In this document: positions 1-7,851 of the stretch, piece after piece
Position numbering within the stretch: position 1 is the stretch's first letter
Layout: each line of letters opens with the position of its first letter
Notes under the pieces: generated by a model
The model's input: only the letters and a program-made list of their open reading frames with translations
Told to the model about the DNA's origin: nothing
Databases searched by the model: none
Made by a program: the position numbers and the translations under genes
Origin: Pseudomonadota bacterium
GTDB lineage: Bacteria > Pseudomonadota > Gammaproteobacteria > Steroidobacterales > Steroidobacteraceae
NCBI GenBank assembly: GCA_023433705.1
Contig: JAEYUC010000017.1
Coordinates: forward strand, 1-62,080
Reading direction: 5' to 3'
DNA length: 62,080 nt

Positions 1-744
1 GTCGAGAGCGACCGCAAGGCCCGCGAGGTCGCGCAGCACCGCCAGAGCCGCCATCGCGACGTGCGCGTCGCCGGCCGCATGTCGGCCACCGCCGAGGACG
101 TCTTCTCGCAGATGGAAGAGGCCAAGACCAGCGTCATTCCGGTGCTGGTCAAGACCGACGTGCAGGGCAGCGCCGAGGCGCTGCGCGACGCGTTGAACAA
201 GCTGTCGACCGAAGAGGTGGCGGTGAAGATCATCGCCAGCGGAGTCGGCGGCATCACGATTTCCGACGTTCAGCTCGCCGCGGCATCGCAGGCGCGCATC
301 ATCGGTTTCAACGTGCGTGCCGACGCGGCGGCGCGTGACGCCATGAAGGATGGTGAAGTCGACGTCCAGTACTTCAGCATCATTTACGAAGCCATCGACT
401 ACGTAAAGCAGCTGATGAGCGGTCTGCTCGCGCCCGAGATCAAGGAGCAGATCGTCGGTACGGCACAGGTGCGCGAGGTGTTCCGCTCGAGCAAGTTCGG
501 CGTCGTGGCGGGTTGCCTCGTTACCGAAGGCTCGGTCAAGCGCAACAATCCGATCCGCGTGCTGCGCGACAGCGTGGTGATCTTCGAAGGCGCGCTCGAA
601 TCGTTGCGTCGTTTCAAGGACGATGTCAACGAAGTGCGCGCCGGCACCGAGTGCGGCATCGGCGTGAAGAACTACCAGGACGTGCGCGTCGGCGACCAGA
701 TCGAGTGTTTCGCTCGTGTCGAGGTGGCGCGCAGCATCCAGTGA
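1..744 (+). CDS. infB: Translation initiation factor IF-2, C-terminal part (5' end outside window)
   Basis: The frame is open from the first base, so only the last 247 codons of IF-2 are here. IF-2 is the GTPase that brings fMet-tRNA to the 30S subunit and promotes subunit joining. The visible part holds the alpha/beta domain that starts with TDVQGSAEALRDAL and the final beta-barrel that binds fMet-tRNA (GTAQVREVFRSSKFGVVAGC, then the EFEGALESLRRFKDDV-type ending with FEGALESLRRFKDDVNEV). The G domain lies upstream of the window. It is followed after 27 nt by rbfA, the standard nusA-infB-rbfA-truB-rpsO-pnp order. The identification is secure. Confidence 0.97.
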   Translation, partial: VESDRKAREVAQHRQSRHRDVRVAGRMSATAEDVFSQMEEAKTSVIPVLVKTDVQGSAEALRDALNKLSTEEVAVKIIASGVGGITISDVQLAAASQARIIGFNVRADAAARDAMKDGEVDVQYFSIIYEAIDYVKQLMSGLLAPEIKEQIVGTAQVREVFRSSKFGVVAGCLVTEGSVKRNNPIRVLRDSVVIFEGALESLRRFKDDVNEVRAGTECGIGVKNYQDVRVGDQIECFARVEVARSIQ

Positions 745-771
745 CGCTGAGCGGCCAGCAAGGAGCGTCCC

Positions 772-1143
772 ATGAGTGGTGGTAAATCGCAGCGACTCGC
801 GCGGATCGAGGGCGAGATGCAACGTGTCCTTTCGACGCTCGTGTCACGTGAAGTGCGCGATCCGCGCGTCGGCAACGTGACGCTCACCGCCGTGAGCGTG
901 ACGCCCGACATGTCGGGCGCGCGAATCTGGTTCGTGCCGTTCGGCGATGCGCACTCGCCGGAGGAAGTGGGCGAGGGCCTCAACCGCGCCGCGGGATTCC
1001 TGCGAGGCGAAGTCGGCCGCGCGCTGCAGCTGCGGCACGCGCCGAAGCTCGAGTTCATCTACGACACGCAGATCGAGCACGCCGACAAGCTCACGCGCCT
1101 CATCGACGGCGCCGTGAAGTCGGACCAGAAAGACAATTCATAG
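772..1143 (+). CDS. rbfA: 30S ribosome-binding factor RbfA
   Basis: 123 residues, the usual length for RbfA, a KH-fold protein that binds the free 30S subunit and helps mature the 5' end of 16S rRNA, also in cold adaptation. The sequence shows the family pattern: an N-terminal helix with RLARIEGEMQRVLSTLVSRE, the strand VRDPRVGNVTLTAVSVTPDM, and the ending LRHAPKLEFIYD with a short tail. The start ATG follows an AAGGAG sequence (761-766). It lies between infB and truB, with only 6 nt to truB, so the three are probably co-transcribed and translationally linked. Confidence 0.97.
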   Translation: MSGGKSQRLARIEGEMQRVLSTLVSREVRDPRVGNVTLTAVSVTPDMSGARIWFVPFGDAHSPEEVGEGLNRAAGFLRGEVGRALQLRHAPKLEFIYDTQIEHADKLTRLIDGAVKSDQKDNS

Positions 1144-1149
1144 GTCACC

Positions 1150-2046
1150 GTGCCGAACGGCATCATCCTGCTCGACAAGCCCCAGGGGCTGACGTCGAAC
1201 GGCGCGCTGCAACGCATTCGCAAGGCATTCCGCGCCGACAGCGCCGGACACGTGGGTACGCTCGATCCGATGGCCACGGGCATGTTGCCGGTGTGCCTCG
1301 ACGAAGCCACGAAAGTCATCGCCGAGATCGAGGGCGGCGCCAAGAGTTACGAATTCACGCTGGCGCTGGGACGCCGCACCGACACCGGAGACGCGGAGGG
1401 GCGGGAAATAGAGTCCCAGCCCGTTCCCGCGCTGACCCACGAGAAGATCGAAGTTGCCCTCAGGGAATTCACGGGCGTCCAGAAGCAGGTGCCGCCGATG
1501 TATTCGGCTCTCAAGCGCGAAGGCCGTCCACTGTACGAGCTGGCGCGGCAGGGCATGGAAGTCGAACGCGCCGCGCGCACGATCGAAATCCGTCGCTTCG
1601 AGCTCGTCGCGGCGCGCGCCGACGCGCTCGACCTTGCGTGCGACTGCGCCAAGGGCACGTACATCCGGGTCCTGGGCGAGGATCTGGCCCGCCGGCTTGG
1701 CACCTGCGGGCACCTCACGCGGCTGCGCCGGACGTGGGTCGAGCCCTTTCGCGGCATGGGCATGGTGTCCCTGGAGGAGGCGCTCGCCGGGAGTAATGCG
1801 CAGCCGCAGCCAGACTGGTTCCTGCGCCCGGACGCCGCGCTCGGGCACCTGGAGGCGGCGTCATTCGATGCCGACGGAGTCGCGCGCCTGCGGCATGGGC
1901 AATCGGCCCGGAGCCTCGGCGATTCGCCAAAAGGCGGTCATCGCGTGCGTCTTTACGGCCCCGGAGACGAGTTTCTGGGGCTTGGCGAGGTCCTGCCCGG
2001 CGGATGGCTGCAGCCCCGCCGGCTGCTGCGACAGTCAGGCGCGTAA
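1150..2046 (+). CDS. truB: tRNA pseudouridine-55 synthase TruB
   Basis: 298 residues. TruB converts U55 of the T-loop of nearly all tRNAs to pseudouridine. The catalytic motif GHVGTLDPMATGML is present near residue 34, with Asp39 as the expected nucleophile. KGTYIRVLGEDLARRLG is the second conserved block. The C-terminal part (about 245-298) matches the small PUA-like domain. The start is GTG, 6 nt after the rbfA stop, and is supported by the PNGIILLDKPQGLTSN beginning typical of the family. Confidence 0.97.
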   Translation: MPNGIILLDKPQGLTSNGALQRIRKAFRADSAGHVGTLDPMATGMLPVCLDEATKVIAEIEGGAKSYEFTLALGRRTDTGDAEGREIESQPVPALTHEKIEVALREFTGVQKQVPPMYSALKREGRPLYELARQGMEVERAARTIEIRRFELVAARADALDLACDCAKGTYIRVLGEDLARRLGTCGHLTRLRRTWVEPFRGMGMVSLEEALAGSNAQPQPDWFLRPDAALGHLEAASFDADGVARLRHGQSARSLGDSPKGGHRVRLYGPGDEFLGLGEVLPGGWLQPRRLLRQSGA

Positions 2047-2130
2047 GCCTATGCTTCCCGGCGGCTTTTCGGTAGAATTCGCGCCCGCAAAAACAGGCAC
2101 GAATTTTACGTTTTCAAGGAATCAAATCTG

Positions 2131-2400
2131 ATGTCTCTTGCCACTGAAAAGAAGACCGGCGTCGTCGCGCAGTTCCAGCGTGCAGCCAATGACACCGGCT
2201 CGCCGGAAGTCCAGATCGCATTGCTCTCCGAGCGCATCAACGGACTGGGCGAACACTTCGGCGCGCACAAGCGCGACCATGCCTCGCGCCGCGGGCTCGT
2301 GAAGCTCGTGAACCAGCGCCGCAAACTCCTCGATTACCTCAAGGCTACGAAGCCCGCGAAGTATCAGGAGGTCGTCGAGCGCCTGGGACTCCGGCGCTAA
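2131..2400 (+). CDS. rpsO: 30S ribosomal protein S15
   Basis: 89 residues, exactly the family length. S15 binds 16S rRNA early in assembly of the central domain. The conserved stretches SPEVQIALLSERINGL and HASRRGLVKLVNQRRKLLDY are intact. The 84-nt gap after truB holds a TAGAAT hexamer at 2073-2078 that could be a -10 box, but I see no convincing -35, so independent transcription is only possible. In E. coli S15 represses its own translation through its leader; the leader here was not tested for the same fold. Confidence 0.98.
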   Translation: MSLATEKKTGVVAQFQRAANDTGSPEVQIALLSERINGLGEHFGAHKRDHASRRGLVKLVNQRRKLLDYLKATKPAKYQEVVERLGLRR

Positions 2401-2414
2401 CACCGCAGAACACG

Positions 2415-2440
2415 AGGCCGCGCACCCGCGCGGCCTTTTT
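2415..2440 (+). terminator. Intrinsic terminator after rpsO
   Basis: A 9-bp perfect stem (aggccgcgc / gcgcggcct) with an ACCC loop followed by five T residues, 14 nt after the rpsO stop. It should end or attenuate the rpsO transcript before pnp, as at the E. coli rpsO t1 site. Confidence 0.88.
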
Positions 2441-2468
2441 CGTATTTCCCAAGTAAATCCAATCTAGA

Positions 2469-2484
2469 GGGGCGTGTTTGCCCC
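2469..2484 (+). promoter_or_regulatory. Hairpin in the pnp leader
   Basis: A 5-bp GC stem (ggggc / gcccc) with a 6-nt loop sits 18 nt before the pnp GTG. In E. coli the pnp leader folds into a hairpin that RNase III cuts and PNPase then uses for autoregulation. The position fits, but this stem is shorter, so an equivalent role is only an inference. Confidence 0.4.
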
Positions 2485-2502
2485 AAGCAAGGAACTCGAA
2501 GC

Positions 2503-4593
2503 GTGAGCGCTTTAAAGAAATCATTTCAGTACGGTCAGCACACTGTCTCCATCGAAACCGGCGAAGTCGCGCGTCAGGCGTCGGCATCCGTCGTCGTCTC
2601 GATGGGTGACACGGTCGTTCTCGTCACCGCCGTCGCCGCCAAGAAGGCGGTCCCGGGCAAGGACTTCTTCCCCCTGACGGTGAACTACATCGAGAAGACC
2701 TACGCTGCGGGCCGTATCCCCGGCGGCTTCTTCAAGCGCGAAGGCCGGCCGACCGAAAAGGAAACGCTGAACTCGCGCCTCATCGATCGCCCGATCCGTC
2801 CGCTGTTCCCCGACGGCTTCTTCAACGAAGTGCAGGTCGTGGCCCAGGTGGTCTCGATGGATCCGGACATCGACGCGGATATTCCCGCGCTGATCGGCGC
2901 CTCCGCCGCGCTGTCGCTCTCGGGTGTTCCGTTCGCGGGCCCGATCGGCGCCGCGCGCGTTGGTTACAAGAATGGCCAGTACCTGCTGAACCCGACGCAG
3001 AAGGAGCTCAAGGAATCGCAGCTTCACCTCGTCGTCGCCGGCACGCAAAAGTCGGTGCTGATGGTGGAGTCGGAAGCCGCGGGCCTTTCTGAAGAAGTGA
3101 TGCTCGGCGCCGTCGTGTTCGGCCATGAGCAGATGCAGATCGCGATCAAGACCATCAACGAGATGGTGGCCGCGGTCGGCAAGCCGAAGTGGGACTGGAA
3201 GCCGAGCGCCGCCAGCGCGGAGCTCGACGCCGCGGTCGCCGCGCAGGCGCAGAAGGCCCTGTCGGATGCCTATCTCATCACCGTGAAGCAGGACCGCTAC
3301 GCGAAGATCGCCGAGATCAAGGCCGCCGCGACGGAAGCGCTCGCCGGTGGCGAGACTCCGAAGTTCACGGCCGATGACGTGGACAACGCGCTCTTCAAGC
3401 TCGAAAGCAACATCGTCCGCCAGCGCATCCTCAATGGTGAGCCGCGTATCGACGGCCGCGACGCGACTACCGTCCGTCCGATCACGGTGAAGGTCGGCGT
3501 GCTGCCGCGTACGCACGGCTCGGCACTGTTCACGCGTGGCGAAACCCAGGCCCTCGTCGTCACGACGCTCGGCACCGGCCGCGACGCGCAGATCATCGAC
3601 GCGCTCGAAGGCGAACGCCGCGAGCCGTTCATGTTCCACTACAACTTCCCTCCGTTCTCGGTCGGTGAGACCGGCATGATGGGATCGCCGAAGCGCCGCG
3701 AAATCGGCCACGGCAACCTGGCCCGCCGCGGCATCGCCGCGATGATGCCGGACATGGAGAAATTCCCGTACGTCATCCGCATCGTCTCGGAAATTCTCGA
3801 GTCGAACGGTTCCTCGTCGATGGCCTCGGTCTGCGGCGCCTCGCTGTCGCTGATGGACGCGGGCGTGCCGATCAAGGCGCCGGTCGCGGGCGTCGCGATG
3901 GGCCTCGTGCTCGAAGGCGAGCGCTTCAAGGTCATCACCGACATCCTGGGTGACGAAGATCACCTGGGCGACATGGACTTCAAGGTGGCCGGTTCGAAGG
4001 ACGGCGTCACCGCGCTGCAGATGGACATCAAGGTCGAGGGCATCTCGCCCGAGATCATGAAGGTCGCGCTCGCCCAGGCGAAGACGGGCCGACTGCACAT
4101 CCTCGGCGAGATGAACAAGGTCATTGCCTCCACGCGCGACAAGATGTCGGAGTGGGCGCCCTCGATCATCACGATCAAGATCGACCCGGAGAAGATCCGC
4201 GATGTCATCGGCAAGGGTGGCGCGGTCATCCGCCAGATCACCGAAGAGACCGGTACGACGATCGACATCGAGAACGACGGCACGGTCAAGATCGCCAGCG
4301 TCTCGGGCGCCGCGGGCCGCGAAGCCCTGTCGCGCATCGAGTTGATCACGGCCGATGTCGAAGTCGGCCGCGTGTACGAAGGCAAGGTCGTCCGTCTCAT
4401 GGACTTCGGCGCGTTCGTCACGATCCTGCCGGGCCGCGACGGTCTCGTGCACATCTCGCAGATCAGCGAGGAGCGCGTCGAGAAGGTTTCGGACAAGCTC
4501 AAGGAAGGCGATAACGTCCGCGTGAAGGTGCTCGAAGTCGACCGCCAGGGTCGCGTGCGCCTGTCGATGCGCGACGTCCCCGCGTCCAACTAG
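2503..4593 (+). CDS. pnp: Polyribonucleotide nucleotidyltransferase (PNPase)
   Basis: 696 residues, normal length. PNPase degrades RNA 3' to 5' by phosphorolysis and is a core part of the degradosome. Two RNase PH-like domains are visible (about 10-220 and 310-550) joined by an all-helical segment. FFKREGRPTEKETLNSRLID and the FNFPPFSVGE-type block (HYNFPPFSVGETGMMGSPKR) are phosphate- and RNA-binding signatures. The KH domain (IIRTIKIDPEKIRDVIGKGG-like, about 555-610) and C-terminal S1 domain (about 622-690) are complete. It starts with GTG; the N-terminus SALKKSFQYGQHTVSIETGE fits the family. Confidence 0.98.
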   Translation: MSALKKSFQYGQHTVSIETGEVARQASASVVVSMGDTVVLVTAVAAKKAVPGKDFFPLTVNYIEKTYAAGRIPGGFFKREGRPTEKETLNSRLIDRPIRPLFPDGFFNEVQVVAQVVSMDPDIDADIPALIGASAALSLSGVPFAGPIGAARVGYKNGQYLLNPTQKELKESQLHLVVAGTQKSVLMVESEAAGLSEEVMLGAVVFGHEQMQIAIKTINEMVAAVGKPKWDWKPSAASAELDAAVAAQAQKALSDAYLITVKQDRYAKIAEIKAAATEALAGGETPKFTADDVDNALFKLESNIVRQRILNGEPRIDGRDATTVRPITVKVGVLPRTHGSALFTRGETQALVVTTLGTGRDAQIIDALEGERREPFMFHYNFPPFSVGETGMMGSPKRREIGHGNLARRGIAAMMPDMEKFPYVIRIVSEILESNGSSSMASVCGASLSLMDAGVPIKAPVAGVAMGLVLEGERFKVITDILGDEDHLGDMDFKVAGSKDGVTALQMDIKVEGISPEIMKVALAQAKTGRLHILGEMNKVIASTRDKMSEWAPSIITIKIDPEKIRDVIGKGGAVIRQITEETGTTIDIENDGTVKIASVSGAAGREALSRIELITADVEVGRVYEGKVVRLMDFGAFVTILPGRDGLVHISQISEERVEKVSDKLKEGDNVRVKVLEVDRQGRVRLSMRDVPASN

Positions 4594-4609
4594 ATCAAGA
4601 AAGAGAATT

Positions 4610-4730
4610 GGGGACAGATTTATTTATCGACGATAACTGATCTGTCTTTGTTTCCGATGTGAAAACGCCCGGGCCATCCCGGGCGTTTTCGTCTGTAGTG
4701 CCGATATCGTCAATAAATAGATCTGTCCCC
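4610..4730 (+). repeat. 121-bp inverted-repeat element (type A) with GGGGACAGAT ends
   Basis: The first 26 bases (4610-4635) and the reverse complement of the last 26 (4705-4730) agree at 24 positions. Both ends begin ggggacagat. The element fills almost all of the space between pnp and the convergent zinc-ribbon gene, ending 2 bp before that gene's stop codon. The core carries a separate perfect 13-bp hairpin. Long terminal inverted repeats around a short non-coding core are typical of MITE- or REP-like elements. No target duplication is obvious, and copy number in the genome cannot be seen here. Confidence 0.75.
4661..4690. terminator. Bidirectional terminator between pnp and the zinc-ribbon gene
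   Basis: A perfect 13-bp stem (gaaaacgcccggg and its complement) with a CCAT loop. It has A-rich and T-rich feet on both sides, so it can terminate transcripts from both convergent genes. It lies inside the inverted-repeat element described at 4610-4730. Confidence 0.85.
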
Positions 4731-4732
4731 GA

Positions 4733-5278
4733 TCACTTCCTGCGTGCAAGCTTCGCGAGGATCTCGTGCTTCGCCGGTTGCGACTGCAGCCACTCGCCGA
4801 ATTCCACCACTCGATCGAAGTCCGTGCCTAACAACTCGCGCAGGCGTTGTTCTTCCATCGCGGAGCTGACGCTGGCGCGCACCGAGTACTGCCAGGCCTG
4901 TGTGAACACTTTCGCGAACTCGCCGGCGACGATCAGGCCTTCGACGAGTTGCCACTCGCCGTCATCGAGCCAGATCTCCTCGCAATGCGGGCAGTAGTCG
5001 AGACGGTTGATCTTGGCCGCGGTCGCGCGGTACTTGCTCATGAGCGAGCGGCACTTGGGACATCTTTTCGCGCCTGGCGAGTCCGGCGGATCGAGGTCGG
5101 CGGCCGACGCCGGCATGTTCCTGACCGCCTCGCGGCCGGCGGCGCTTTCGCGCCAGGCGCGGTACGTCACGAGGCTCATGAGCGTACCGAAACACATGCC
5201 GCAGCTGTAGCCGGCCAGATTCTCCGCGAGCATCGTGTGGACGAGCGGGGAGTTCTCACATTGAGGGCAATGTGCCAT
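4733..5278 (-). CDS. Zinc-ribbon (TFIIB-type) protein of unknown function
   Basis: 181 residues with two cysteine modules. The N-terminal one has CPQC (4-7) and CGMC. The second (about 72-107) reads RCPKCRSLM and YCPHCEEIWLDDGEW, which is the TFIIB-type zinc-ribbon pattern CPxC...CPxCxGxWLDxGE. The C-terminal 70 residues are helical and charged with no motif I recognise. No signal peptide or clear membrane segment, though residues 20-40 are moderately hydrophobic. It is convergent with pnp and stands upstream of no obvious partner. Metal binding is well supported; the function is unknown. Confidence 0.8.
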   Translation of the reverse strand: MAHCPQCENSPLVHTMLAENLAGYSCGMCFGTLMSLVTYRAWRESAAGREAVRNMPASAADLDPPDSPGAKRCPKCRSLMSKYRATAAKINRLDYCPHCEEIWLDDGEWQLVEGLIVAGEFAKVFTQAWQYSVRASVSSAMEEQRLRELLGTDFDRVVEFGEWLQSQPAKHEILAKLARRK

Positions 5279-5300
5279 GCGTGATACGGGTCAGTAGATA

Positions 5301-5326
5301 GATCCCGCGCCCGGAGGCGCGGGATC
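5301..5326 (-). terminator. Strong hairpin after phaR
   Basis: A perfect 11-bp GC-rich stem (gatcccgcgcc / ggcgcgggatc) with a CGGA loop, 15 nt downstream of the phaR stop. There is no clear T-run, so it may be a transcript-end stabiliser or a weak terminator. Confidence 0.6.
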
Positions 5327-5340
5327 CGGACGACCGTTCG

Positions 5341-5847
5341 CTACTGGTGACTCGGCGTGTCGGTGGGCTTGTCGACGCCGTCTTCGCGTCCGCGGCCCGC
5401 GGCATTCATGAGCGTGCGGAAGATCTCGTCCTGTACCGAGCGCCAGCGCTGGTAGTTGCGCTGCGCGACACCGGCGACGGTATCCACCGGGTCCATGCCG
5501 ACCACGGCCTTCACCTTTTCGCGCAGCTCGCGTTGCTGCGAGTTGAAGAGCTTCATGCTCTGCTCGAGGTAGCTCGAGAGCACGCCTTGCAACGTGCCGC
5601 CGTACGAGCGGATGACCTGCGCGAGGAAATCGCGGCTCATCACCGGATCGACGCCGTGCTCCTGCTCGGCGATCACCTGCAGCAGGATGCTGCGAGTGAT
5701 GTCTTCCTGCGACTTCTTGTCGATGACCACGAACTCGATGCGTTCCAGCACGAGAGAGCGGATGTCGCTCAACGTGATGTACTTGCTCTGCACCGTGTCG
5801 TACAGACGGCGGTTCGGGTACTTCTTGATGATGCGCGGTTCGCTCAT
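5341..5847 (-). CDS. phaR: Polyhydroxyalkanoate synthesis repressor PhaR
   Basis: 168 residues. PhaR binds DNA and PHA granules and represses phasin and granule genes until polymer appears. The N-terminal DNA-binding domain is clear (IIKKYPNRRLYDT, then SKYITLSDIRSLV), followed by the PHB_acc domain (EQEHGVDPVMSRDFLAQVIR and GVLSSYLEQSM). The C-terminal part (about 105-168) is charged and variable, as in the family. No phaC, phaP or phaA gene lies nearby, so PHA production by this organism is implied but not shown. Confidence 0.93.
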   Translation of the reverse strand: MSEPRIIKKYPNRRLYDTVQSKYITLSDIRSLVLERIEFVVIDKKSQEDITRSILLQVIAEQEHGVDPVMSRDFLAQVIRSYGGTLQGVLSSYLEQSMKLFNSQQRELREKVKAVVGMDPVDTVAGVAQRNYQRWRSVQDEIFRTLMNAAGRGREDGVDKPTDTPSHQ

Positions 5848-5919
5848 GCGTCACCCTCCCTGTGGGAGCCTACCTTAGTACACTGCACCGCAACCCACAA
5901 TTTCCCCCGCGAATTCTGC

Positions 5920-6813
5920 TCATTTGTCGCCCGACGCTGACAGTCTGGACTGAGTACTACCGGCCAGCCGTTGGGCCTTCCAGTTCGCAACTGCCCATTT
6001 CCAAACGTCTTTAATGGTGGAATCGGCCAGATCGGCGGGTGGGGCTTGCGATAAAAGCGTAAGGGTCGCAGTCAGCTCCCGGGGAGCCGAGGATGGATCG
6101 AGCGGTACCGCGTGCCTCGATTTCGATAGTTTGGACCCGTCGCTTTCCACGACCAACGGCAGGTGACCGTAGATAGGCCGTGGCGCCCCGAGCGCCTCCT
6201 GCAGGTCTATCTGCCACGGGGTGCTGGTGAGCAGGTCCGCTCCTCGAATTACTCGCGTGACTTTCTGCCAGGCATCGTCGACCACCACTGCGAGCTGGTA
6301 GCTCGCGAGGCCGTCGCGTCGACGCACGACGAAGTCGCCGCACTTGGAAAGTTCGAAGCACTGCACGCCGAGGAACAAGTCGTCGAAATCCACGCGTCCG
6401 TCGCTCACGCGGAATCGCAGCGCGGTGGGTCCCTCGCGCGTCGGACCCAGCCGGCACGTGCCCGGATATCCATGAGCTTCTTCGGCGCCGTTGGTGGACA
6501 GGTCCTTGCGCGAGCAACTACAGCGGAACGTGCGCCCGGCCGCGGCGAGTTGCGCGAGCGCTTCGTCGTATGCCTCGCGCCGGGTGCTTTGATAGACGAC
6601 CGGACCGTCCCATTCGAACCCGAACGCCTCGAGCGTACGCAGCATCTGGTCGGCGCATCCGGGCACGACGCGCGGGGTATCGAGATCCTCGATGCGGACC
6701 AGCCAGCGCGCCCCGTTCGCGCGCGCGTCGAGATAGCTGCCGACGGCGGCGAGCAACGAGCCGGCGTGAAGAGGGCCGGTGGGAGAGGGCGCAAATCTCG
6801 CGGTGGGCTTCAT
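5920..6813 (-). CDS. gluQ: Glutamyl-Q tRNA(Asp) synthetase
   Basis: 297 residues. GluQ activates glutamate without tRNA and attaches it to queuosine in the anticodon of tRNA-Asp. It has the GluRS catalytic fold but no anticodon-binding domain, which the length confirms. Visible signatures are the HIGH-like PTGPLHAGSLLAA, the zinc site CSC...YPGTC (about 103-120), and the KMSKS-like SKLSKS. It lies downstream of dksA, the classic dksA-gluQ pairing. A hairpin sits directly before the ATG and no Shine-Dalgarno is seen. queF, a queuosine synthesis gene, is two genes upstream. Confidence 0.95.
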   Translation of the reverse strand: MKPTARFAPSPTGPLHAGSLLAAVGSYLDARANGARWLVRIEDLDTPRVVPGCADQMLRTLEAFGFEWDGPVVYQSTRREAYDEALAQLAAAGRTFRCSCSRKDLSTNGAEEAHGYPGTCRLGPTREGPTALRFRVSDGRVDFDDLFLGVQCFELSKCGDFVVRRRDGLASYQLAVVVDDAWQKVTRVIRGADLLTSTPWQIDLQEALGAPRPIYGHLPLVVESDGSKLSKSRHAVPLDPSSAPRELTATLTLLSQAPPADLADSTIKDVWKWAVANWKAQRLAGSTQSRLSASGDK

Positions 6814-6816
6814 TTC

Positions 6817-6832
6817 TGGGGCTCACGCCCCA
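6817..6832 (-). promoter_or_regulatory. Hairpin abutting the gluQ start codon
   Basis: A 6-bp stem (tggggc / gcccca) with a 4-nt loop ends 3 nt before the gluQ ATG on the minus strand. There is no separate Shine-Dalgarno, so the hairpin occupies the initiation region and could limit translation. Confidence 0.4.
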
Positions 6833-6837
6833 CAACG

Positions 6838-6862
6838 GAAAACGCCGGCGAAGCGCCGGCGT
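6838..6862 (-). terminator. Intrinsic terminator after dksA
   Basis: A 9-bp perfect stem (acgccggcg / cgccggcgt) with a 3-nt loop followed on the minus strand by TTTT. It lies between dksA and gluQ. It should reduce read-through into gluQ, comparable to the dksA-gluQ arrangement in E. coli where a terminator also separates the two. Confidence 0.8.
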
Positions 6863-6898
6863 CCGTTGAGTGGGTCATCGCATCGATCCAGCGAACGA

Positions 6899-7714
6899 CT
6901 ACCGGTAGCGATCATCCCGATCGCCGTACTGGCGTTCGCGGCGCTCGCGGCGTTCCTGCGCTTCGATCGTCAGCGTCGCAACCGGCCGCGCTTCGAGGCG
7001 CTTCACACCGATTTCTTCGCCGGTCTCGAGACAGTAGCCATACGAACCGTCCTCTACACGCTTGAGCGCCTCGTCGATCTTGCGGATCAGCTTGCGCTCG
7101 CGGTCGCGCGTGCGCAGCTCGAGGCTGAACTCTTCTTCCTGGGTCGCGCGATCGTTCGGATCGGGGAAGTTCGCCGCTTCGTCCTTCATATGAGAGACGG
7201 TGCGGTCCACTTCTTCCATCAGGTCGCGCTTCCAGTCGTTGAGGATCTTGCGGAAGTGCTCGAGCTGCTCCTTGTTCATGTACGCCTCACCGCGCTTGGC
7301 GATGTAGGGCGTTACATTGCGAGGACCTGCCAGCAGGCTGCCGGCCTCGATGCTGTCGTCGTCGTTATCGGTGTTGACGTTGCGCGCGGCGAGCGCGCCG
7401 GAATTCGTCGGCACGCCCGTCGCGGTCACGACGATCCGATCGGACGGCGAGGACTTGCGGATCGCCTGCGCCACGGGATTCGAGCTCGACGCACTCGCGG
7501 CCGGAGCCGGAGCCGCGGGAGCGGCGGGCTTGGCGGCGGTCGTGGATTTCGCCGTGGTCGGCGCGGATTTCGCGGTGGAGGCGGCCTTCACGGGCGCCGG
7601 TTTCGCGGGGGATTTGCTTGCAGCGGACTTCGCCGCCGGTTTCTTTGCGGACAACTTGGGTTTCTCGACTTTCTTCGCCTTGGCGGGTTTTGAAACCGCT
7701 CGTTTGGTCGGCAT
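6899..7714 (-). CDS. dksA: DksA-family RNA polymerase-binding factor with long basic N-terminal tail
   Basis: 271 residues against about 150 for E. coli DksA. Residues 1-75 are Lys/Ala/Pro/Ser-rich, like a histone H1 tail, and 76-130 are low complexity. The core (about 131-271) is DksA: a coiled coil with DPNDRATQEEEFSLEL at its tip, where the two aspartates (185, 188) needed for activity are kept. The zinc finger is altered: only Cys228 remains, and the other three positions are Thr231, Thr249 and Ala252. I chose ATG at 7714, which has a GGAG 9 nt upstream, over a TTG at 7741. A sigma-70 promoter with a GC-rich discriminator precedes it. Confidence 0.93.
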   Translation of the reverse strand: MPTKRAVSKPAKAKKVEKPKLSAKKPAAKSAASKSPAKPAPVKAASTAKSAPTTAKSTTAAKPAAPAAPAPAASASSSNPVAQAIRKSSPSDRIVVTATGVPTNSGALAARNVNTDNDDDSIEAGSLLAGPRNVTPYIAKRGEAYMNKEQLEHFRKILNDWKRDLMEEVDRTVSHMKDEAANFPDPNDRATQEEEFSLELRTRDRERKLIRKIDEALKRVEDGSYGYCLETGEEIGVKRLEARPVATLTIEAQERRERRERQYGDRDDRYR

Positions 7715-7767
7715 CGTGTGTCGCTCCAGGCCCGAATCCAAAAGGGGGCCGGTTTGCAGGACGCGCG

Positions 7768-7795
7768 ATTATACCGGCGAGTTTTCGCGTGTACA
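7768..7795 (-). promoter_or_regulatory. Sigma-70 promoter of dksA
   Basis: On the minus strand, a perfect TATAAT (7773-7768) lies 16 nt from TGTACA (7795-7790), a 4-of-6 match to the -35 box. The discriminator after the -10 is cgcgcg. GC-rich discriminators are typical of promoters inhibited by ppGpp and DksA, so autorepression is plausible. Confidence 0.7.
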
Positions 7796-7851
7796 GCGAA
7801 TCGGAGACTGGGTCATTTCACGGGTTTCCGAGCCCGCTTTTTCGCGAAAAA

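Noticed and set aside
2521..4452. A 643-codon open frame antisense to pnp
   Set aside because: It is a mirror of the pnp codon pattern in high-GC DNA, with Arg/Asp/His-rich nonsense composition and no ribosome site.
7714..7741. TTG start for dksA at 7741
   Set aside because: The ATG at 7714 has a well-placed GGAG, and the extra 9 residues would overlap the region just after the promoter.
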